This document shows, piece by piece, positions 40,294 to 45,372 of a stretch of 45,372 nt of DNA (positions are counted from its first letter, which is position 1; each line of letters starts with the position of its first letter). The stretch lies in the NCBI RefSeq assembly GCF_023516595.1, contig NZ_JAMGBG010000157.1, forward strand, positions 1 to 45,372, read 5' to 3'. Made by a program: the position numbers and the translations under genes. The stretch comes from Streptomyces neyagawaensis (GTDB lineage: Bacteria > Actinomycetota > Actinomycetes > Streptomycetales > Streptomycetaceae). The notes under the pieces were generated by a model. It saw only the letters and a program-made list of their open reading frames with translations, did not search any database and had not been told where the DNA came from.

Positions 40294-40323
40294 GCGCCCT
40301 CCAGGGGCGCGGGGAACTGCGCG
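40294..40323 (+). repeat. Single arm of the dispersed GCGCAGTTCCCC element
   Basis: Matches the arm at 31203-31232 apart from one or two bases (GCGCCCTCCAGGGGCGCGGG...). It lies in the gap upstream of the small secreted protein; the second arm is absent. Confidence 0.75.
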
Positions 40324-40484
40324 CCGCACCCGCCACACAGCCCCGGCCGCCCCACCCCTACGGCGTGTCGACGCCACCCTCGCGCCGAAGGGCCCCGTAC
40401 GCGACGGCGGCGGAGGCCTGCCCTCCCACCGGCGCGGCTCTCTCACGCGGCGCATGGATCCCCCGCTGACGCGGCTCCCCCGGC

Positions 40485-40615
40485 CGGCGCGGCGCCCCTC
40501 ATCTGACGTGGCTTCACTCATCCGGTCTGGCTCGTCCCGCGCGGCGCGGCGCCCCTCATACGGCGCGGCGCCCCTCATGCGGCGCGGCGCCCCTCACCCG
40601 GCGCGGCCCCCCTAC
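40485..40615 (+). repeat. 19-bp tandem array reaching the HhH-GPD stop
   Basis: CGGCGCGGCGCCCCTCATR at 40542, 40561 and 40580, then a degenerate copy at 40599 containing the stop codon of the HhH-GPD gene; an isolated copy at 40485. On the minus strand each unit carries TGAGGGGCGCC, like the TAGGGGGGCC at the true stop. The rest of 40182-40611 has no gene that I can support. Confidence 0.82.
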
Positions 40616-41205
40616 CCCGCGCTCTGCTTCTTCGCCTTGGCCGCCGCCTTCATCTCCTGCTTGTGTGCCCGGACCTTGGCCAGTGACTCGGGTCCCTTGA
40701 TGTCGGCCACGGAACGGAAGGAGTCAGGTTCGCCGTACGCCCCCGCCGCCTCCCGCCACCCCTCCGGCTGGACACCGAGCTGCTTGCCGAGGAGCGCGAG
40801 GAAGATCTGTGCCTTCTGGCGGCCGAAGCCGGGCAGGGCCTCCAGCCGGGCCAGGAGCTCCCGGCCGGTCCCCGCGTCCTTCCAGACCCCGCTCGCGTCA
40901 CCGTCGTAGTGCTCCACGAGGTACTGGCACAGCTGCTGGATCCGTTTGGCCATGGAGCCGGGGTAGCGGTGGACCGCCGGCTTGGTGGAGAGGATCTCGG
41001 CGAACGACTCCGGGGACATCGCGGCGATCTCGTGCGCGTCGAGGTCGTCCGCGCCGAGCCGTCCGGCGATGGTCGAGGGCCCCTTGAACGCCCACTCCAT
41101 CGGCACCTGCTGGTCCAGCAGCATGCCGACCAGCGCGGCGAGCGGACTGCGCCCGAGGAGCGCGTCGGCCTCGGGATCCTGGGCGAGGTGAAGGGTGACG
41201 TCCAT
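40612..41205 (-). CDS. HhH-GPD-type base-excision DNA glycosylase-like protein
   Basis: 197 aa. MDVTLHLAQDPEADALLGRS, then LVGMLLDQQVPMEWAFKGPS (the Q-x-x-P-x-x-x-A-F region of the superfamily), AMSPESFAEILSTKPAVHRY and the hairpin LEALPGFGRQKAQIFLALLG. Conserved actinobacterial family annotated as base-excision repair; substrate not known. ATG at 41205; the upstream open frame lacks similarity. A Lys-rich tail ends KAAAKAKKQSAG. Confidence 0.9.
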   Translation of the reverse strand: MDVTLHLAQDPEADALLGRSPLAALVGMLLDQQVPMEWAFKGPSTIAGRLGADDLDAHEIAAMSPESFAEILSTKPAVHRYPGSMAKRIQQLCQYLVEHYDGDASGVWKDAGTGRELLARLEALPGFGRQKAQIFLALLGKQLGVQPEGWREAAGAYGEPDSFRSVADIKGPESLAKVRAHKQEMKAAAKAKKQSAG

Positions 41206-41319
41206 GCCCCGATGATGGCGCGGACCCCGACCCACCGCAGCCCGGCCACCCCTTGGGGCGCCGACCCGTCGCAGCCCGGCCGCCTCCAGGGCGCCGACCC
41301 GCCGCAGCTCGGCGTTCGC

Positions 41320-42078
41320 CTACGGCCGCCAGTACCCCAGTGCCTGTATCCGCTGCTTCGGCAGGCCCAGTTCCTTGCGGAAGTACGTGGTGAGGGAGCG
41401 GGTCGTGGCGGTGTCGCAGGCGATCCAGACGTACGGGTCGGGGGTGCCCTCCAGCAACGCGGGGGCGTCCGATCGCACCCGCGTGACGAGGTGCGCGCCG
41501 GCGTCCCGGCGGGGGACCGGGCGGAGTTCGTGGTGGTCGGGGTCGCGGCGCAGCGGGAGGCCGCCCACGCCGTCGGACCCGTTCTCGGCCGGGGTCTCGA
41601 ACCAGATCGTCGTGGGGGTCGAGGGCAGCGCGCCCAGCAGGGAGTTGATGGCCGGGAGCGAGGCCGGGTCGCCGATGGCGAGTATGTGGGAGGGGGCCGG
41701 GTCGGGGTCGGTGAAGCCGGTGCCGTGGACGGTCGCCTCGATCGTGTCGCCCGGCTTCGCGGACCGCGCCCAGTCGCTGGCGCGGCCCTCGTGGAGGGCG
41801 AACTCCAGGCTGAAGGTCCCGGCGGCCGGGTCGGGGTCGACCAGGGTGTACGCCCGCTGGTGCGGGCGGGCGGCGGCCCCCGTCTCCCGGGTGGGCGCGA
41901 ACCAGAGCCGTACCCACATCGTGGGGTGGACGCCGGTCGTCGCGAGCATGCCGCCGTCGGTGAGGTGGATGCGCCGGTAGTCGTCGGTGACCTGTTCGGC
42001 GCCCGTGACGGTGAAGACGAAGTCCTTCGCGCGCAGCAGTTTGAGGACCGCGCCCTCCCAGCCGTGACCCTGCCCCAT
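41320..42078 (-). CDS. Siderophore-interacting protein (FAD-dependent ferric reductase)
   Basis: 252 aa. FAD-binding domain (VTGAEQVTDDYRRIHLTDGG, RAYTLVDPDPAAGTFSLEFALH with the RxYT flavin motif) and NAD(P)H-binding SIP domain (HILAIGDPASLPAINSLLG, YVWIACDTATTRSLTTYFRK). Releases iron from ferric siderophores in the cytoplasm. ATG at 42078 chosen; a GTG at 42096 would add six residues. The iron box at 42118-42136 lies directly upstream and is shared with the divergent acylase operon. Confidence 0.95.
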   Translation of the reverse strand: MGQGHGWEGAVLKLLRAKDFVFTVTGAEQVTDDYRRIHLTDGGMLATTGVHPTMWVRLWFAPTRETGAAARPHQRAYTLVDPDPAAGTFSLEFALHEGRASDWARSAKPGDTIEATVHGTGFTDPDPAPSHILAIGDPASLPAINSLLGALPSTPTTIWFETPAENGSDGVGGLPLRRDPDHHELRPVPRRDAGAHLVTRVRSDAPALLEGTPDPYVWIACDTATTRSLTTYFRKELGLPKQRIQALGYWRP

Positions 42079-42117
42079 GACGCCCGCACCCTTCACGTAC
42101 GCTTCGCTCAGAATTGC

Positions 42118-42136
42118 TTAGGTGAGGCTAACCTAA
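42118..42136. promoter_or_regulatory. Iron box (DmdR/DtxR-type operator) in divergent promoter
   Basis: TTAGGTGAGGCTAACCTAA, one mismatch (position 7) from the Streptomyces consensus TTAGGTTAGGCTAACCTAA. It lies midway between the divergent siderophore-interacting protein and acylase genes, so DmdR1 with Fe2+ should repress both. Confidence 0.93.
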
Positions 42137-42162
42137 ACCACAGTTTCACGTCAGGGACAGAC

Positions 42163-44688
42163 ATGAGCACCGAGACCTACCGGGACGCCTGGGGCATCCC
42201 CCACCTCCGCGCCGCCGACGCCCGTGCCCTCGCCCGCGCCCAGGGCCGGGTCACCGCACACGACCGGGCCTGGCAACTGGAGGTCGAACGCCACCGGTCC
42301 CAGGGCACTTCGGCGGCCTTCCTCGGTGCGGACGCGCTCGGCTGGGACCTGTTCGCGAGACGGGCGAGACTCGACGACACCGCCAGACGCTGCTTCGCCC
42401 GGCTGGAGAGACAGGATCCCGGCACCGCCGACTGGGTGCGCGCGTATGTCGACGGGGTCAACGAGGGGCTCGTCGAAGGGGCCCGGCGCGCACCCGAGTT
42501 CGAGCGGGTTGGGCTCGCCCCCGGGCGCTGGGAGGACTGGCACCCGCTCGGGGTGTGGCTTGCCACGCACATCCTGTTCGCCGGGTTCCCCGCGAAGCTC
42601 TGGCGCGAGGAGGTCGTCCGGCACCTGGGCGCCCACGCGGTGGGCCTGTTCGCCACCGACGGGCTCGGCACCGCCGGCAGCAACGGCTGGCTGGTCGACG
42701 GGTCCCGTACGGCCACGGGGCGGGCCGTCATCGCCGGTGACCCACACCGGTTCATCGAGGAACCCGGGGTCTACCAGCAGATCCGCCTCTCCTGCCCCGA
42801 GTTCGACGTCGTGGGGCTCGCCGTCCCGGGCATGCCCGGCGTCGCCCACTTCGGCCACACCGGGCACGTGGCCTGGGCGATCACCAACGCCATGGCCGAC
42901 TACCAGGACCTCTACCGGGAGCGGCTGCGGCGCACCGCGACCGGGGGCGTCGAGGCGCTCGACCCGGACGGGCGGTGGCGCGCCGCGCACCGCCACGTGG
43001 AGAGCGTCGAGGTCGCCGGCGGGGCTCCCGTCGAGGTGGAGATCGTCGAGACCGCCCGGGGGCCGGTCGTCATCGGGGACTGCGAGACGGGGGCCGACGC
43101 TGACGCGGACACGGCCACCGCCTCGGACACGGCCACCGCCTCGGGCACGGCCACCGCCTCGGGCACGGCCACCGCCTCGGGCACTCACGCCGGCACATAC
43201 ACCGACGCGGACACGGCCACCGCCTCGGACACAGCCACCGCCTCGGGCACTCACGCCGACACATACGCCGACGCGGGCACGCTCACCGCTTCGGCCAACG
43301 ACGCCGACACAGGCACGGCCATCGACGCCGATGTCGATGTCGATGTCGATGTCGATGCCGACGCCGACACCGGCATCGGCGCGGGCATCGCCTCCGCGGC
43401 CGACGCGGGCGCGAGCGCCGCTTCCGGCATCCTCTCCGTCGGTCCCATCAGCCTCCGCTACCCGCCGCGGGTCACCGAGGACCTCGGGATGAGCGCGCTG
43501 CTCCCCCTCCTCCGGGCGCGTGAGGTCGCCGATGTGGACCGGGCGCTGGATCTGTGGGCCGAGCCGGTGAACGTCGTGCAGGCCGCGGACACCCGGGGCG
43601 GCGTGCTGCACCGGGTGGCGGGGCGGGTGCCGGTCCGGAGCGCGGACAACCGCCAGAGGATCGTTCCTGCCTGGGAGCCGGGCCATGCCTGGGAGGGCTG
43701 GCACGAGACGCCGTACGGCACGTTCGAGGACGGGGTCGCCGTCATGGCGAACCAGCGGGGCCCGGCGACCCCGCTCGGCGTGGAGTTCGCGCCGCCCCAC
43801 CGGGCCGCCCGCATCCGGGAGTTGCTGGCCGAGCGGCCGGTCTGGTCGGCGCCGGACATGCCGGCCATCCACATGGACACGTATCTCGCCTCCGCGGAGC
43901 CCCTGCTGGATCACCTGGCCGCCCTCCCCGAGGGCTCCCACGGCTCCGAGGGACTCACCCCTGCCGCCGCCGACCTGCGCGCGCGGCTGCTGGGCTGGGA
44001 CCGGCGGATGGCGGCCGACAGCGTCGAGGCCACGGCGTACGCGGCGGTGCGCGGCGCGGTCGTACGACGGCTCGCCGCCCAGCCCGCGTTCGCGGCGCTG
44101 GCCGCGCCGCCGGGGTACCCGGACGTCTTCCGGCCCTGGCTGTCGCTCACCGTCCGCATCGGGTTCGCGCTCGAACATCTTTTGCGGGCCGAGGAGTTGT
44201 ACGGGATCGACCGTGCGGGGCTGGTGCGGGAGGCGCTGGAGGAGGTGGCGGGCGGTGCGTTCGGGCCGTGGGCCGACAGCCACCGGCTCGCGCCGTGGCG
44301 GGCGCTCGGCCCCACGGACCCGTCCGCCGCGCACGTGGAGCCGGGGCTCGCGGGTGACCACGACTGCGTGTTGTGCACCTCCGCCGTCCCCGGGATCACC
44401 GACCTCAGCGCGCGCGGCCCCGCCGCCCGTTACGTCTGGGACCTGGCCCGGCGTGAGGACAGCCTCTGGGTGGTGCCGTTCGGGGCGTCCGGCACGACCG
44501 GCTCCGCCCACCACCGCGATCAGCTCCCCCTCTGGCTCCGGGGGGAGCTCGTACCGGTCGTGACCGACTGGGACCGGCTCACCAGGGACACCGGGCTCAC
44601 CGACCACGGCGAGCACCAGAAGGACAGCCAGGACAGCCAGGACAGCCAGGTCAGCAAGTTCAGCGAGGGGAACGACGATGAGCGTTGA
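42163..44688 (+). CDS. Penicillin-acylase-family (Ntn hydrolase) enzyme
   Basis: 841 aa. Hydrolyses amide bonds; the precursor is expected to self-cleave before Ser173 (GTAG-SNGWLVDGSRT), giving alpha (about 172 aa) and beta chains. Family segments: YRDAWGIPHLRA, RVTAHDRAWQLEVERHRSQG, AVIAGDPHRFIEEPGVYQQI, GVAHFGHTGHVAWAITNAM. There is no signal peptide, unlike secreted acylases. Residues about 308-420 are a low-complexity insertion (TATAS and DVDVDV repeats) within the beta chain. AGGGA precedes the ATG. It is under the iron box and overlaps a siderophore-type acyltransferase gene, so a role in siderophore processing is likely. Confidence 0.93.
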   Translation: MSTETYRDAWGIPHLRAADARALARAQGRVTAHDRAWQLEVERHRSQGTSAAFLGADALGWDLFARRARLDDTARRCFARLERQDPGTADWVRAYVDGVNEGLVEGARRAPEFERVGLAPGRWEDWHPLGVWLATHILFAGFPAKLWREEVVRHLGAHAVGLFATDGLGTAGSNGWLVDGSRTATGRAVIAGDPHRFIEEPGVYQQIRLSCPEFDVVGLAVPGMPGVAHFGHTGHVAWAITNAMADYQDLYRERLRRTATGGVEALDPDGRWRAAHRHVESVEVAGGAPVEVEIVETARGPVVIGDCETGADADADTATASDTATASGTATASGTATASGTHAGTYTDADTATASDTATASGTHADTYADAGTLTASANDADTGTAIDADVDVDVDVDADADTGIGAGIASAADAGASAASGILSVGPISLRYPPRVTEDLGMSALLPLLRAREVADVDRALDLWAEPVNVVQAADTRGGVLHRVAGRVPVRSADNRQRIVPAWEPGHAWEGWHETPYGTFEDGVAVMANQRGPATPLGVEFAPPHRAARIRELLAERPVWSAPDMPAIHMDTYLASAEPLLDHLAALPEGSHGSEGLTPAAADLRARLLGWDRRMAADSVEATAYAAVRGAVVRRLAAQPAFAALAAPPGYPDVFRPWLSLTVRIGFALEHLLRAEELYGIDRAGLVREALEEVAGGAFGPWADSHRLAPWRALGPTDPSAAHVEPGLAGDHDCVLCTSAVPGITDLSARGPAARYVWDLARREDSLWVVPFGASGTTGSAHHRDQLPLWLRGELVPVVTDWDRLTRDTGLTDHGEHQKDSQDSQDSQVSKFSEGNDDER
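43108..43353 (+). repeat. In-frame repeat expansion inside the acylase gene
   Basis: Four 18-bp units (SACACGGCCACCGCCTCG type) at 43108-43179, another pair about 43206-43241, two longer units with CACTCACGCCGRCACATAC, and four perfect GATGTC hexamers at 43330-43353. All are multiples of three, so the frame is kept. Confidence 0.9.
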
Positions 44689-45301
44689 CGCGTACGGCGG
44701 TCGCGTGGCCGTCCATGAGCAGGTGATCGACGGCTTCGGGACCGTCCGCGTCCTGCCGCTGGACCCGAAGGCCGACGCGGGTGTCGTCCACGGCTGGGTG
44801 AGCGAACCCCGGGCCGCGTTCTGGGGCATGAACGGGCTCACCGAGGACCAGGTCCGGGAGGTCTACGACCACCTCGACACCCTCGACACCCACCACGCTT
44901 TCCTCGCGGTGCACGACGGCGAGCCCGTCGGACTGCTCCAGACGTACGAGCCGGACGCCGACCGGGTCGGGGAGTGCTACGACGTCGAGCCCGGCGACAT
45001 CGGCGTGCACGTCCTGCTGGCGCCCGCCGGGCGGGACGGGGTGCGGCCCGGCTGGTCGGCCTCGGTGCTGGCGGCCCTCACGGCGTTCGTACTGGTCGGC
45101 CTGGACCGGCGGCGGGTCGTCGTCGACCCGGACGTGCGGAACGAGAAGGCGATCGAGCGATTCCTGCGGCAGGGCTTCGAACGCGGGCCGGTGGTCGTAC
45201 TGCCGGAGATCGACCTGCCCGACGTGTACCTGCCGGAGAAGCGGGCGCAACTGGCGTTCCTGCGGCGCGAGACGGTGTCGGGGCGGTCGGTTCGGACGTA
45301 G
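44678..45301 (+). CDS. IucB/MbtK/DesC-type siderophore N-acyltransferase (GNAT)
   Basis: 207 aa. VHGWVSEPRAAFWGMNGLTE, FLAVHDGEPVGLLQTYEPDA, DVEPGDIGVHVLLAPAGRDG and RVVVDPDVRNEKAIERFLRQ follow the pattern of the acyltransferase family that acylates hydroxylamines in siderophores (Acetyltransf_8). The ATG overlaps the acylase stop by 11 bp, with GAGGGG upstream, so the two are co-translated under the iron box. Confidence 0.92.
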   Translation: MSVDAYGGRVAVHEQVIDGFGTVRVLPLDPKADAGVVHGWVSEPRAAFWGMNGLTEDQVREVYDHLDTLDTHHAFLAVHDGEPVGLLQTYEPDADRVGECYDVEPGDIGVHVLLAPAGRDGVRPGWSASVLAALTAFVLVGLDRRRVVVDPDVRNEKAIERFLRQGFERGPVVVLPEIDLPDVYLPEKRAQLAFLRRETVSGRSVRT

Positions 45302-45310
45302 CGTGTGCGG

Positions 45311-45372
45311 GTGACTCCTGAGGACCTGATCGCGCACTACGCGTTGGAGCCCATCCCCCGGGAGGGTGGACG
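45311..45372 (+). CDS. Cupin (DUF985-like) protein, N-terminal fragment
   Basis: GTG at 45311 opens VTPEDLIAHYALEPIPREGG and runs off the window. The LI..Y-LEPIPREGG pattern is the start of DUF985 cupins. Only 20 residues are visible, so the assignment is tentative. Confidence 0.65.
   Translation, partial: MTPEDLIAHYALEPIPREGG

Noticed and set aside
42151..44841. Long minus-strand open frame opposite the acylase
   Set aside because: Only mirrors the codon bias of the acylase and its repeat region; no start signal or domain.

Overview
The window is a stretch of Streptomyces chromosome. Evidence: very high GC with third-position GC bias, long open frames on both strands, GTG/TTG starts, strong GGAGG-type ribosome sites, and Streptomyces families (subtilisin inhibitor, SigF/SigN sporulation sigma factors, DUF2637/TraB conjugation proteins, a DmdR/DtxR-type iron box). 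From memory the backbone order (PAS kinase, subtilisin inhibitor, two-component pair, sigN, sigF, tadA, upp) matches the S. coelicolor region around SCO4009-SCO4045; I could not check this by alignment.

Layout. 1-3.5 kb: a partial PAS/PAS kinase-like protein lacking the usual phospho-acceptor His, a subtilisin-inhibitor precursor and tRNA-Ser(GCU). 3.65-15.63 kb: a complete 11.9-kb integrative conjugative element (AICE type) in tRNA-Arg(ACG), bounded by a perfect 54-bp repeat. From the tRNA inward: integrase, excisionase, an iteron-like GGTAGCGG array, a helicase/Zn-protein/prim-pol replication module, a spread-type membrane protein, a TGTGACG repeat array directly behind traB, TraB, then further transfer/spread genes. 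The other end has a divergent GntR (KorSA-like) regulator and a GNAT acetyltransferase. Sites of nearly identical sequence (TGACATCA pairs) sit just inside both ends and look like integrase/excisionase arm sites.

15.7-26 kb: hypothetical genes, a DUF2797 protein, a monooxygenase-fold protein, an OmpR-type response regulator with its kinase, and two membrane glycosyltransferases (GT2-GtrA and a GT39/PMT-type enzyme). 26-31 kb: an F420/PPOX protein and a MarR-MFS-YceI operon in which the exporter and the YceI protein carry related beta-sandwich domains. 31.4-34 kb: sigN and sigF with a probable SigB-class promoter and a degenerate 17-bp tandem array between them. 34-39.8 kb: housekeeping genes (Dabb protein, tRNA-Ser(CGA), tadA and its partner, upp, LytR_C protein) plus small proteins of 58 and 50 aa. 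40.6-45.4 kb: an HhH-GPD repair protein, then an iron-regulated divergent locus: siderophore-interacting protein on one side, penicillin-acylase-family enzyme and IucB/MbtK-type acyltransferase on the other.

The best leads are the cis-acting parts of the mobile element (arm sites, iteron array, candidate clt locus, tRNA-like hairpin), the iron-box link between an acylase and siderophore chemistry, and a recurring pattern of short tandem duplications spanning gene stop codons.
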